Source: Bacteroidota bacterium
GTDB taxonomy: Bacteria > Bacteroidota > Bacteroidia > 2-12-FULL-35-15
Direction of reading: 5' to 3'
Assembly (NCBI GenBank): GCA_023251805.1
Contig: JAHEYB010000010.1
Location: 21,932 to 69,626, forward strand
Length of the DNA: 47,695 bases
Shown here one piece after another: positions 7,521-16,439 of this stretch. Numbering within the stretch: the stretch's first letter is position 1; every line of letters starts with the position of its first letter. The notes beneath the pieces are model-generated. The model was not told the DNA's origin and did no database searches. It worked only from the letters and a program-made list of their open reading frames with translations. Position numbers and translations under genes: made by a program.

Positions 7521-8705
7521 TTAAAAGTTTCTATCGTGATCGTGATCATCCTGATGGTTGTGCATATCGTGACCTTCGTCAATTGCAGAACCAAAATACA
7601 TCGCTGCCAGTAATGTAAATACATACGCTTGTAAAAATGCTACCAGCAATTCTAACATTCCCATAAAAATGGTAAATGCCACTGAAAATACTCCTACTCC
7701 CCAACCTAATCCTGTGCTCATTTCAGCAAAGATGAAAATCAAACTGAAGAATGATAATGCAATAATGTGACCTGCCAACATGTTCGCAAACAATCGTATC
7801 ATCAATACAAATGGTTTCAAGAACATTCCGAAAATTTCAATCGGGGTTAACAATACCAACACTCCGATTGGAACGCCAGGCATTGCAAAAATATGTCTCC
7901 AGTAATGTTTGTTTGCTGTAATTAAAGTAATCACAAACACAACAGCTGCCAATACTAATCCGATAGCGATATTTCCTGTTACGTTTGCTCCTCCTGGAAT
8001 AACCGGAATTAATCCAAGTAAGTTATTAATCCAAATGAAGAAGAAAACAGTAAGTAAAAAAGGAAGGTATTTTTTATATTTTTTTTCTCCTATTGCAGAT
8101 TTAGCAATATCATCTCTCACAAAAATAATCAAGGGCTCTAATAAACCTTGCATTCCTTTTGGAGCTTGTCCGGGGTTCCTTTTGTACATTTTTGCAGCAG
8201 AAATAAACATCCACAACATCAAGGCAAAACTCACAAACATTGCCAACACATTTTTTGTAATGGAGATGTCCCACAGTCCGTTTGTCACCTCTTCGTCTAT
8301 CGTGGCTTCGTGCGCATCTACAACATCCATTTCTTCTACCGCAACAATGTGGTTTTTTTCTAATTTATAACCATTGTAGGTTTTGTGTCCGTGTTGAAAT
8401 TTGCTTGATAAAAAGATAGATAATCCACGTTCTTTAGAGTAAAGAATCACTGGTAATGGAAGTGCGATTGAGTGCTCGCCTTCTCCGGCAATGTGCCAGT
8501 CATGAGCATCTGTAATATGACCGATAATTAATTCCCCGGCATTGAATTTTTTGCTTTCTTCTACATTTTCATTGTGCTTTGAAGCGGGTGCAGACTCAAC
8601 AACTTTATCTTTTTCTTGTGGTTCGTAAGCAAATACCGAAACGCTGGTAAAAAGCAGTACTAAAAGGAGGTAAAAATGCTTGAAAATATTGGTTTTATTC
8701 GCCAT
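7521..8705 (-). CDS. atpB: ATP synthase Fo subunit a
   Basis: This is the stator channel subunit carrying the half-channels for protons. I place the start at 8705 (MANKTNIFKHFYLLLVLLFT...), giving 394 residues. That start yields a clean signal-like segment ending in FAYEP, and the upstream codons would overlap the promoter box. Residues about 25-125 form a polar domain before the first membrane helix, a known feature of Bacteroidota subunit a. The essential arginine lies in LMIRLFANMLAGH. Five or more membrane helices follow. The C-terminus is unusual: DEGHDMHNHQDDHDHDRNF is rich in His and Asp and looks metal-binding. First gene of the six-gene operon. Confidence 0.95.
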   Translation of the reverse strand: MANKTNIFKHFYLLLVLLFTSVSVFAYEPQEKDKVVESAPASKHNENVEESKKFNAGELIIGHITDAHDWHIAGEGEHSIALPLPVILYSKERGLSIFLSSKFQHGHKTYNGYKLEKNHIVAVEEMDVVDAHEATIDEEVTNGLWDISITKNVLAMFVSFALMLWMFISAAKMYKRNPGQAPKGMQGLLEPLIIFVRDDIAKSAIGEKKYKKYLPFLLTVFFFIWINNLLGLIPVIPGGANVTGNIAIGLVLAAVVFVITLITANKHYWRHIFAMPGVPIGVLVLLTPIEIFGMFLKPFVLMIRLFANMLAGHIIALSFFSLIFIFAEMSTGLGWGVGVFSVAFTIFMGMLELLVAFLQAYVFTLLAAMYFGSAIDEGHDMHNHQDDHDHDRNF

Positions 8706-8743
8706 TGCACAAAATACGTTACACTGTTTTTCAAATTCGGGTG

Positions 8744-8751
8744 CAAACTTA
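8744..8751 (-). promoter_or_regulatory. -7 box of the atpB operon promoter
   Basis: On the minus strand the sequence reads TAAGTTTGC, an exact match to the Bacteroidota TAnnTTTG box, 38 nt upstream of the atpB ATG at 8705. I see no clear -33 TTG at the usual distance. Confidence 0.5.
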
Positions 8752-8772
8752 GGCAATAATAATCAAGATTTA

Positions 8773-8822
8773 AAATAAAAAAACCCTTTTTTTTGATGAT
8801 TTCTATCAATGTAAAAAAGGGT
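8773..8822 (-). terminator. Terminator between the AtpI-like gene and atpB
   Basis: Stem ACCCTTTTTT (8783-8792) with AAAAAAGGGT (8813-8822), plus an inner TTGAT/ATCAA pair (8793-8797 with 8805-8809). The minus strand continues into a T-rich tract (complement of 8773-8782). It separates the porW-to-AtpI group from the atpB operon. Confidence 0.7.
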
Positions 8823-8855
8823 GTTATAAAGCTATGATTATGGGCGACAAAAAGC

Positions 8856-9236
8856 TTATTTTTTAAAGTGGCGAATGAGCGTAATTACCTCAAATCCACT
8901 ATATAAAAAGTAGGAAATTAAAAAACAAATAATAAAGCCTTGAGCGGTATCACGACTTGCTAATCCATAAGCTAAAATAATGACTAAATAAGCAAAGAGT
9001 TTTAGGGCTGTAATCCCCATAAAATAATTGACGAATTTTTTCGGGTCGTTGTTAGCCGTTTTTATTAAAACAACATGAATAAACGCAGTAGTAAAAATAA
9101 AAAAAAGCCAAATTATCCAATAGAGCTTCGATTGAAAATGTGCTGAGGCAAAATGTTGCCAAGTAAGTAAAATAGCAAGAGTAACAGCAGAGAAAATGGC
9201 CAACTTTATGAAAAAGGAACGAAAACTTGTTGCCAT
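8856..9236 (-). CDS. AtpI-like four-helix membrane protein
   Basis: The 126-residue product has four predicted membrane helices (about residues 9-26, 38-58, 68-90 and 97-117) and short polar loops, ending in RHFKK. Size, topology and position, directly after AtpZ and before atpB, match the ATP synthase protein I slot. In other bacteria AtpI helps c-ring assembly or stability, and here the same role is inferred from context. I see no diagnostic residue motif, so the assignment rests on topology and neighbourhood. It starts only 2 nt after the AtpZ stop, implying translational coupling. Alternative: an unrelated small membrane protein. Confidence 0.6.
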   Translation of the reverse strand: MATSFRSFFIKLAIFSAVTLAILLTWQHFASAHFQSKLYWIIWLFFIFTTAFIHVVLIKTANNDPKKFVNYFMGITALKLFAYLVIILAYGLASRDTAQGFIICFLISYFLYSGFEVITLIRHFKK

Positions 9237-9238
9237 AT

Positions 9239-9466
9239 TTATTTTTTGATGAAATCTTTGATGAAGTAGTAAATGGCTAAAAAAACGGATGCCATTGCTA
9301 GAACGAGCGTGAAAATAGGAAATTTTAACCCTAAGTATTTATCCAATTGGATGCCACCATAGGTTCCGCCACCCATAATAAGCGCCATTTTTATTCCCAT
9401 TCCGGAATACTTCACATAAAGATTAGGCTGTTTTTTCGGAAAGTTGGGTTTGTTCTGTTCGTTCAC
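9239..9466 (-). CDS. AtpZ/AtpI family protein
   Basis: The 75-residue product has two membrane helices. The conserved core is YSGMGIKMALIMGGGTYGGI followed by QLDKYLGLKFPIFTLVLAM. The GGGxxGGIxLDxxLG pattern is the hallmark of the AtpZ (ATPase gene 1) family, found at the head of F-type ATPase operons and linked to magnesium transport or c-ring assembly. The start codon lies inside the 3' end of the bactofilin gene (44-nt overlap in another frame), so translation is probably coupled. The stop almost touches the next gene. Confidence 0.85.
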   Translation of the reverse strand: MNEQNKPNFPKKQPNLYVKYSGMGIKMALIMGGGTYGGIQLDKYLGLKFPIFTLVLAMASVFLAIYYFIKDFIKK

Positions 9467-9836
9467 CTTTTATATCTTTTATTACTCCACCCATGCTACA
9501 AGTTCCTGTGAAGGTGGCACCAGGCTCAATGGCTATTTTGTTTGTAATAATGTCGCCACTCAATTTTGAAGATGCTTTTAAAGCCAGTAGCTCCGCAACT
9601 CCAATTTTCCCTTTTATTGTTCCTGATATATCCGCATTCTGACAAATAATCTCTCCCTCTACCATCCCTGAAACACCAATTACCAGCTTCCCTTTTACGT
9701 TAATTGAACCCGTTAAAGACCCATCAATACGCATATCGCCATTGGTTGTGATGTCTCCTTCAATAGTTGTTCCTGCTCCAATTAGATTTACCGATTGGCT
9801 GTCTGATTCATTGTTTTTTGCCATTTTATTAAACAT
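9423..9836 (-). CDS. Bactofilin (polymer-forming cytoskeletal protein)
   Basis: The 137-residue product consists mainly of short repeating strands (GTTIEGDITTNGDMRIDGS, then GSINVKGKLVIG, VEGEIICQNADISGTIKGKI) typical of the right-handed beta-helix of bactofilins. Its tails are polar and disordered. Bactofilins polymerise without nucleotide and serve as scaffolds for envelope enzymes, often M23 peptidases; an M23 gene indeed lies 2.9 kb away, divergent from porW. Initiation could be at 9836 or at a second Met at 9824. Its end overlaps the AtpZ gene by 44 nt. Confidence 0.9.
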   Translation of the reverse strand: MFNKMAKNNESDSQSVNLIGAGTTIEGDITTNGDMRIDGSLTGSINVKGKLVIGVSGMVEGEIICQNADISGTIKGKIGVAELLALKASSKLSGDIITNKIAIEPGATFTGTCSMGGVIKDIKGERTEQTQLSEKTA

Positions 9837-9896
9837 TTTAGCTGATTTTGCCTGTTTTTTATGTAAAACTAGTGCTTTTTAGCCGAAAAAGCCAAT

Positions 9897-12569
9897 TTAT
9901 TTGAAATTTTGTGTGAAAAACTGTTCGTATTCTCCAATATTTTTGTCCTTGTAAAAGATGGTATAGTTCTCAGCAGAAATAACAAATACCTGAAAAGACC
10001 CTTTTTCTAAATCTGACATCACATTTTTTTTGCTGTTGAGTGCATCAAAATAATCCATTGCTTTGTCTTTCCCTTCAAATGTTTTTACACTCACCATTTG
10101 ATGTGTGATGTCTAAAAATATACTTGTGATAGAAATGTCGGCTGTACTAAACATCTCTTGATTAAAATCCGAAAGTTTGGTTTTAAATTTATTTAAATCC
10201 CCTTTCCCGTTTTCAACTACTACTAAACAATAATATTCTCCGTCTTCTTTGAAAATAAATTTTGGCGCTTCTTTCACAACAGCTGTTGTTGTGACTGTAG
10301 AATCAGTAGTTGTGACTGTAGATGCGTTTTTTTGCTTTTTAATCATGTCCAACATTTCTTGTGCTTTTTCTTTCACAGGATCTTTTGGATACTTCACAAT
10401 CACTTGCGACAACGCATTCTCAAAAGCTGTAATATCTTGTGTTCTACCAACACACAGTGCTTTTATAAAACCAAACTTGGGCATTAAATTACTTTTTGCA
10501 TATAGAGAATCTGCTTTTTTACAATTCTCATATGCTTGAATATAATTTGAGCCTTCATACAACTTAAATGTTTCCGTATAAAAATTTTCTACCACACTTT
10601 TACTTGCTGCTATGTCATTTGCAATTCCCGGATTTCTAATAATCGCAGCAAACTCCGAATCAGGATACTCGTTCAGCAACAGGTTTTTATAATAATCTGA
10701 TTTAGGCTGATTGTTCATGGTTAAATAAATACGATACAATTGATAATAAGAAGTCAGCTTATATTTATTTTCCGGATAACGTTGCAATAATTCTTCGAAT
10801 GCCTCAACCGATTTTTGATTGTTCAACAACTGCTCCTTATAAATAGAGCCCACATTGTAATACGCATCTACAATTTTAATATTTGATTTTGCAATAGCAT
10901 CAGGAGTAAGCGGAATGTTTTTCAGATAATAATTTTTATCCTTTTTGTTTTTTGTTTTTGAACCAAGAGATGTTCCACCATTCAGTGTTTGAGCAGAATC
11001 AGTAATATCACCCGGACCTTCGTCTGTGAGTGAATTTGCAACCACCTGGTCTTTTTCACTTCTTCTCCAATTGTCTTCTAATTTACGACTTCCCCACTTT
11101 TTTACAAATGCCCCCGCTCCGAAACTAACTGTTGCGGGATTATAAAAATACCATGCACTTGAGCCGGCATTGGCATTATTATTTGTTTGTGTAGCATTGT
11201 TGTTTTGCGAAGCGTTATTCAACTGAAACAAACGTTCTTCTTCTTTAGCTTTTTCTTCTTCCTCTAGTCTGTTAATCATTTTTTCAATAGCAATCGTACG
11301 CTCGGTCTCCGACATTGCTCCCAATCGCTGTAAACTATCTTCCAGCGTAATTACATTTAAATTTACAACCAATGCCGTTAAGCTTTTTTTCTTCTCATCA
11401 ATAACAGCATAATCCACATAATCTTTTGGCAAAATGGTCATTGTGCTATCATAGTTTGCCTGTGCATTTTTATAATCCGGTCTTTCAAAATAAATATCTG
11501 CTCGTTTCAAATACGATAACGCCTTTTGTGTGTTGTTTGTGGTGCTGGTTTTAATAGATTTTGCCAGATATGTTAGTGCTAAAGGAATGTCATTCTCTTT
11601 TTGAGCAATGTCAGCAAGTGCATAATATATCTGATCTTGAAATTCAATGTTTTTATCATCTCGTAACATTTTATTCAACTGTTTCTTGATGACTTTACTT
11701 CCGCCCGAACTAATATCATACAACTTCGCACGATTAATTTGCGCATTAAATGCCATGTCGTAAGACGGGTGCAAACCTGGAACCATTCCATAATACTGAG
11801 ATGCTTTTTTGTTGTCGCCTCGCTTCTCATACATTTGAGCTAAAACATAAGTATAACGGGCTCTGGTAGTTTTGTTGCGGGTTAATGCAATTGCTTTGAT
11901 TAATGGTTGAATCGCTGCAGCATAGTCTTCCCGCTTAATTTGGTAGTCGGCTGTAACCAATGCCAGCTCTCGTTGAAACGAACGATCGGTTGGAAAGTCG
12001 GTTGCGTTTCTTATTTCATCCAAGCTTGCTTCAGTTAAGGAATAGCTTCCTATCTCATTGTTGGTACGCATCAACCAAAGCATACCCGTGTATTTTGCTT
12101 CTGGATTTGGATATATTTTAGAAACGTATTCAAACGCTTCCAATGCAGAAAAAAGATCGCGTTTATAAAAATGTGCTTTCCCAATCAACACATAATTTTC
12201 ATCAATCCATTTGCATGCATTCGGAATTTCTTTTTTTGATTTTTTTTCTGTGATGGTGTGTCGTTGAATAACAACCGATGATTTTTTTATGGTCTTATCA
12301 CAATCGCTATAAAACGTTTTAGCGCTGGTATTATTCGTATAAACAAACAAAGGAATTATTTTAGAAAAATCGTCTTTGTTAGCCTTCTCAATTTTTTTTA
12401 CGGTTTCTTTTATGTTCTCGTTTGAATAAAAATAACCATTAAAACGGGCGGTCATGTTGTGCCAACCTCGGTGCATAAAAGTATTTTTGTTGGTTTTGCA
12501 TCCATTTAAAAATAACGCAAGACAAACAAGCAAGCTCAGTATAAAATAAATATGACTCTTTTTTTTCAT
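9897..12569 (-). CDS. porW: T9SS lipoprotein PorW/SprE with TPR repeats
   Basis: The 890-residue product starts with a lipoprotein signal (lipobox LNGC, Cys24). CKTNKNTFMHRGWHNMTARF and the following FNGYFYSNE match the conserved opening of PorW/SprE. Helical TPR-type repeats fill about residues 150-400 and again 560-740. A disordered Asn/Gln-rich segment (about 450-470, NNASQNNNATQTNNN) separates them. The C-terminal 130 residues look like two small alpha/beta units. In the family, PorW is a periplasmic-side lipoprotein needed for T9SS export and, in gliding species, for adhesin movement. It is divergent from the M23 gene. The family call is strong; exact partners are inferred. Confidence 0.88.
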   Translation of the reverse strand: MKKKSHIYFILSLLVCLALFLNGCKTNKNTFMHRGWHNMTARFNGYFYSNENIKETVKKIEKANKDDFSKIIPLFVYTNNTSAKTFYSDCDKTIKKSSVVIQRHTITEKKSKKEIPNACKWIDENYVLIGKAHFYKRDLFSALEAFEYVSKIYPNPEAKYTGMLWLMRTNNEIGSYSLTEASLDEIRNATDFPTDRSFQRELALVTADYQIKREDYAAAIQPLIKAIALTRNKTTRARYTYVLAQMYEKRGDNKKASQYYGMVPGLHPSYDMAFNAQINRAKLYDISSGGSKVIKKQLNKMLRDDKNIEFQDQIYYALADIAQKENDIPLALTYLAKSIKTSTTNNTQKALSYLKRADIYFERPDYKNAQANYDSTMTILPKDYVDYAVIDEKKKSLTALVVNLNVITLEDSLQRLGAMSETERTIAIEKMINRLEEEEKAKEEERLFQLNNASQNNNATQTNNNANAGSSAWYFYNPATVSFGAGAFVKKWGSRKLEDNWRRSEKDQVVANSLTDEGPGDITDSAQTLNGGTSLGSKTKNKKDKNYYLKNIPLTPDAIAKSNIKIVDAYYNVGSIYKEQLLNNQKSVEAFEELLQRYPENKYKLTSYYQLYRIYLTMNNQPKSDYYKNLLLNEYPDSEFAAIIRNPGIANDIAASKSVVENFYTETFKLYEGSNYIQAYENCKKADSLYAKSNLMPKFGFIKALCVGRTQDITAFENALSQVIVKYPKDPVKEKAQEMLDMIKKQKNASTVTTTDSTVTTTAVVKEAPKFIFKEDGEYYCLVVVENGKGDLNKFKTKLSDFNQEMFSTADISITSIFLDITHQMVSVKTFEGKDKAMDYFDALNSKKNVMSDLEKGSFQVFVISAENYTIFYKDKNIGEYEQFFTQNFK

Positions 12570-12642
12570 GCTTCTGTATCAATTTCTATTGTCAAAACCG
12601 AAGCGGGTTTCACTACCGCAACACCTTATAACTGCAGAATCG

Positions 12643-12650
12643 CAAAAATA
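12643..12650 (-). promoter_or_regulatory. -7 box upstream of porW
   Basis: The minus strand reads TATTTTTGCG, a TAnnTTTG match, 73 nt upstream of the porW ATG. The matching -33 element is not clear. Confidence 0.4.
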
Positions 12651-12753
12651 TTTTATTTTTCTCTAAAAACGACACAAAATACTAATAATTCCGCAATAGC
12701 GCTACTAGATAACCCTCTTTTAACCAAATTATTTTGCGATATTTGTGCCTCAA

Positions 12754-13620
12754 ATGACCGAACAAAAGGATAATAAGAAGCATTTTTTGAAGCGCTTACG
12801 TCATCGTTACCGATTGGTGGTGATGAATGACGATACTTTTGAAGAAAACTTCTCGCTACGCCTAACACCATTGGGTTTGGTAATTTTATTGGGTTCCGTT
12901 ACAATTGTAATGGTAATGCTTGTCACTTCCTTAATTGCCTTTACACCTCTGCGGGAGTACATTCCCGGATATGCTGATGTTGCTATGCGAAGAGAACTAA
13001 TAAGCATGGCCATGCGCTCCGATTCACTGGAACAAGCCCTTATTGAACAAAATATGTTTAATGAAAATATCACAAAAGTGTTGAGAGGTGACATCAAGCC
13101 CGATACTGCAGGAACTAAACCGACCAAAAAAGAATACGAAAAACTGAAATTAAATGCCTCACAAAATGAGGCTGCATTAAAATATACGATTGAGTCGCAA
13201 GATAAGTACAGCTTAGCTTACGGAGCGGAAAGCAATAAAAACGGAATCAGTAATTTTTTCTTTTTTACTCCCATAAAAGGTGTGGTATCCGAGCAATTTA
13301 AAAGCAAAGAGCGACATTATGGTGTTGACATCGTTGGCCCCGAAAACGAACCAATTAAAGTAACATTAGATGGAACGGTGATTCTTGCCACTTGGTCGTC
13401 CGAAACCGGCTATACAATTACTGTTCAGCATACCAACAACCTTATTTCTGTTTACAAACATAATTCTGTTTTATTGAAAAAAGTAGGCGATTATGTGAAG
13501 GCTGGAGAAGCCATTGCCATTATTGGCAATTCAGGAGAACAAACTACAGGGCCGCATTTGCATTTTGAATTGTGGTATAACGGTAGTGCTATTGATCCGC
13601 AAGGGTATATGGTTTTCTGA
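12754..13620 (+). CDS. Membrane-anchored M23 family metallopeptidase
   Basis: The 288-residue product has a basic cytoplasmic N-terminus, one membrane segment (about residues 38-62), a helical linker and a C-terminal LytM-type domain. Zinc-ligand motifs are present: HYGVD (HxxxD), a YKH histidine and HLHFE (HxH). The domain could therefore be an active peptidoglycan endopeptidase, acting on the periplasmic side. I prefer the ATG at 12754 over the GTG three codons upstream, because ATG is far more common. The upstream region shared with porW contains T-rich promoter-like sequence but no perfect -7 box for this strand. It may work with the nearby bactofilin; that link is inferred. Confidence 0.88.
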   Translation: MTEQKDNKKHFLKRLRHRYRLVVMNDDTFEENFSLRLTPLGLVILLGSVTIVMVMLVTSLIAFTPLREYIPGYADVAMRRELISMAMRSDSLEQALIEQNMFNENITKVLRGDIKPDTAGTKPTKKEYEKLKLNASQNEAALKYTIESQDKYSLAYGAESNKNGISNFFFFTPIKGVVSEQFKSKERHYGVDIVGPENEPIKVTLDGTVILATWSSETGYTITVQHTNNLISVYKHNSVLLKKVGDYVKAGEAIAIIGNSGEQTTGPHLHFELWYNGSAIDPQGYMVF

Positions 13621-13662
13621 TGTGCAGATGATTTGATATGCAGATGTGCAGATTGATTGGAA

Positions 13663-13682
13663 CCTGCCTACCGGCAGGCAGG
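13663..13682. repeat. LPxGRQ-type palindromic repeat, intergenic
   Basis: CCTGCC (13663-13668) pairs with GGCAGG (13673-13678). The full unit is CCTGCCTACCGGCAGGCAGG. In one reverse frame such a unit encodes the peptide LPxGRQ. Short GCAGAT direct repeats flank it on the left (13624-13652). Confidence 0.75.
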
Positions 13683-13753
13683 CGCAGATTTTTATGATTG
13701 TTATGATAAAAAATGATTATTAAAAATTTGAAATAATATGGTTTAAACTGATG

Positions 13754-13788
13754 CATTCCCCCTTGGAGAAGGGGGTTAGGGGGATTGA
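13754..13788. repeat. CCCCCTT/AAGGGGG palindromic repeat
   Basis: Stem CCCCCTT (13758-13764) with AAGGGGG (13769-13775), followed by TTAGGGGGATTGA. Same family as at 2317, 3014, 34247 and 34692. Confidence 0.7.
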
Positions 13789-13830
13789 CTCATGAAACGG
13801 TAGCGCTGAAGGAATACTTTATAATATTTA

Positions 13831-15003
13831 TTGAAAACGAAATTGTCAGATAAAAAAAACATAGCAATACTTGGAAGTACCGGTTCTATTGGAACTCAGG
13901 CTTTGGACGTTATTCGTGCTAACAAAGATGCTTTTTCTGTAGAGGTGTTAACAGGCAATGGCAATGCAGATTTGCTAATCAAACAAGCCATTGAATTTGA
14001 TCCGAATACTGTTGTGATTGCTGATGAAAGCAAATATCAATACGTGAAAGATGCCTTAGCTCCTCACGATATAAAAGTGTTTGCTGGAAACAAAGCCATT
14101 GCTGAAGTTGTTCAAATGGATAGCATCGACATGGTATTGGCTGCTATTGTTGGCTATGCCGGATTGGAATCTACTTTGTCTGCAATAAATGCGGGAAAAC
14201 AAATTGCCTTGGCAAATAAAGAAACATTGGTTGTTGCAGGAGACTTGGTTACAAAACTCGCAAAAGAAAAAGGCGTGAACCTTTATCCTGTAGACTCAGA
14301 GCACTCTGCCATCTTTCAATGTTTGGCGGGTGAATTTCACAATCCAATTGAAAAAATTTATTTAACGGCTTCTGGTGGACCCTTCAGAGGAAAGGATAAA
14401 ACTTTTTTAAGTACTGTAAAAAAAGAACAAGCACTCAAACACCCCAATTGGGAGATGGGAGCAAAAATCACCATCGACTCTGCATCATTGATGAACAAAG
14501 GATTAGAGGTGATTGAAGCAAAGTGGTTGTTTGGATTGAAACCCGAACAAATTGATGTGATTGTGCATCCACAAAGCATTGTGCATTCTATTGTTCAGTT
14601 TACCGATGGTAGCATGAAAGCACAAATGGGCTTGCCAGATATGAAATTGCCGATTCAATATGCAATCGGTTATCCTAATAGAATGAAATCAGACTTTCCG
14701 CGTTTTGATTTTTTAACACATCCTCAACTCACATTTGAACCTGCCGATATAAAAACATTTCGTAACCTTGCACTTGCGTTCGAAGCTATGCACAAAGGAG
14801 GAAATGCTCCTTGTATTTTAAATGCTGCAAATGAAATTGCAGTCGCAGCATTTTTAAAAGATAAAATTGGTTTTTTACAAATGAGTGATGTAGTAGGAAA
14901 CTGTCTGCAAACAGTTGCACACATTGCTAAACCAAGCTATGAAGATTATGTGGAGACCGATAAAGAAACAAGAAGAATTGCAAAAGAATTTTTAAATTTT
15001 TGA
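13831..15003 (+). CDS. dxr: 1-deoxy-D-xylulose 5-phosphate reductoisomerase
   Basis: This enzyme converts DXP to MEP with NADPH and a divalent metal, the second step of the MEP isoprenoid pathway in the cytoplasm. Length (390 residues) is standard. Visible motifs are GSTGSIG (NADPH binding, near residue 15), ANKETLV, the metal/substrate block PVDSEHSAIFQ, SGGPF and AANEIAVAAFL. No ATG is available in frame before GSTGSIG: the stop at 13822 leaves only TTG at 13831 or TTG at 13843. A GAAGGAA lies 16 nt before 13831, so I use 13831. It is followed by rseP, the usual Bacteroidota arrangement. Confidence 0.96.
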   Translation: MKTKLSDKKNIAILGSTGSIGTQALDVIRANKDAFSVEVLTGNGNADLLIKQAIEFDPNTVVIADESKYQYVKDALAPHDIKVFAGNKAIAEVVQMDSIDMVLAAIVGYAGLESTLSAINAGKQIALANKETLVVAGDLVTKLAKEKGVNLYPVDSEHSAIFQCLAGEFHNPIEKIYLTASGGPFRGKDKTFLSTVKKEQALKHPNWEMGAKITIDSASLMNKGLEVIEAKWLFGLKPEQIDVIVHPQSIVHSIVQFTDGSMKAQMGLPDMKLPIQYAIGYPNRMKSDFPRFDFLTHPQLTFEPADIKTFRNLALAFEAMHKGGNAPCILNAANEIAVAAFLKDKIGFLQMSDVVGNCLQTVAHIAKPSYEDYVETDKETRRIAKEFLNF

Positions 15004-15103
15004 TTTATAGAATTTTAGAATTGGAAAGCAATTATCAATTAATGAGCAAAATGTTAATCTAGAAGTCGAGATCAAAAACTCTACAAATCTAAAATTATAA
15101 TTA

Positions 15104-16420
15104 ATGTTAACACAAGTAGCACAATTTATTTTAAGCCTTTCTATCCTAATCGTTTTGCACGAATTAGGACATTTTATTCCTGCCCGTATTTTTAAAACAC
15201 GTGTCGAAAAGTTCTATTTATTTTTTGATCCTTACTTTTCTTTGTTCAAAGTAAAAAAGGGAGATACTGAATATGGAATCGGTTGGTTGCCTTTAGGGGG
15301 ATATGTGAAAATATCAGGAATGATTGATGAATCAATGGACAAAGAGCAAATGAAGTTGCCACCACAAGATTGGGAATTCCGTTCTAAACCAGCTTGGCAA
15401 CGTTTGATTATTATGCTTGGCGGTGTTACAGTAAACGTCATCTTAGGTGTTTTGATTTATGCAATGGTTTTGTTTGCTTGGGGTGAAGAATATTTGCCCA
15501 CACAAAATGCTACCTATGGAATTGCTTGTGACTCACTCGCATTAAAAATGGGACTGAAAGATGGAGATAAAATTCTTTCCGTTGAAAACAAGCCAGTAGA
15601 AAGCTTCACACGCATTATCGGTGAAGTAGTATTGGGACAAGTGAAAACGATTCAAGTAGATCGTGATGGTAAAAAAATGGACATTACTGTGTCGGATGAC
15701 AACATCAGTGAAATGGTAAAAAACAGCAAAAATCCGTTTATCACTCCTCGCTTCCCATGCGTTGTAGATTCCATTGCACCTGGACTTCCAGCTGATTCGG
15801 TTGGTTTCAAAAAAGGAGATCAAATTATTGCCATCAATGGAAAGCCTGCAGCATTTTTTAATGACGTGACCACTATCTTAAAAGCAAATCCTTATACTGT
15901 AGCCAACATTGAAGTGTTGCGCGAAAACGACACGGTAATGCTTAGAACACCTGTTACTGGAGATGGAACTATTGGTTTCCAAACCCTCACACTCGATAAG
16001 TTTTTAAAACTCGATACGCTACACTACTCCTTTTTTGAAGCTTTCCCTGCAGGTGTTGCAAAAGCGAAAAAAACATTTATAGATTATATCAAACAATTTT
16101 CTGTCATTTTCACTGTAAAAGATGCACACAAGCAGTTGGGTGGATTTGGAACAATTGCTAGTGCTTACAGCAAGGAATGGGACTGGGAAAATTTTTGGGG
16201 ATTTACAGCGTTCTTAAGCATTGCATTGGCAATCATGAACATTTTGCCAATTCCTGCTTTGGATGGCGGACATGTAATGTTTCTTTTATATGAAGTAATT
16301 ACGCGTAGAAAACCAAACGAAAAGTTTATGGAATATGCACAATATGTTGGTATGTTTTTGTTGCTGGCATTGTTGTTGTATGCGAATGGGAACGATATTG
16401 CCAGAGCTATTTTTGGATAA
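15104..16420 (+). CDS. rseP: Site-2 intramembrane zinc protease RseP
   Basis: The 438-residue product has the zinc site HELGH at residues 19-23 in the first membrane helix and the second metal motif ALDGGHVMF near the C-terminus. Two PDZ domains lie between (about residues 125-195 and 210-285), matching the family layout of four membrane helices. Members cut anti-sigma factors or signal peptides inside the inner membrane. No anti-sigma gene is adjacent, so the substrate is unknown. It is 100 nt after dxr and 19 nt before a gene for a secreted protein, probably one transcript. Confidence 0.95.
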   Translation: MLTQVAQFILSLSILIVLHELGHFIPARIFKTRVEKFYLFFDPYFSLFKVKKGDTEYGIGWLPLGGYVKISGMIDESMDKEQMKLPPQDWEFRSKPAWQRLIIMLGGVTVNVILGVLIYAMVLFAWGEEYLPTQNATYGIACDSLALKMGLKDGDKILSVENKPVESFTRIIGEVVLGQVKTIQVDRDGKKMDITVSDDNISEMVKNSKNPFITPRFPCVVDSIAPGLPADSVGFKKGDQIIAINGKPAAFFNDVTTILKANPYTVANIEVLRENDTVMLRTPVTGDGTIGFQTLTLDKFLKLDTLHYSFFEAFPAGVAKAKKTFIDYIKQFSVIFTVKDAHKQLGGFGTIASAYSKEWDWENFWGFTAFLSIALAIMNILPIPALDGGHVMFLLYEVITRRKPNEKFMEYAQYVGMFLLLALLLYANGNDIARAIFG

Positions 16421-16439
16421 TTTTTTGTACCTTTTTAGA

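Noticed and set aside
8706-8756. Longer N-terminus for atpB (17 more residues)
   Set aside because: It would run over the -7 box and put a polar, Cys-containing segment before the signal-like sequence; the start at 8705 is better.
12745-12753. GTG start for the M23 peptidase
   Set aside because: An ATG three codons downstream is more likely and loses no domain.
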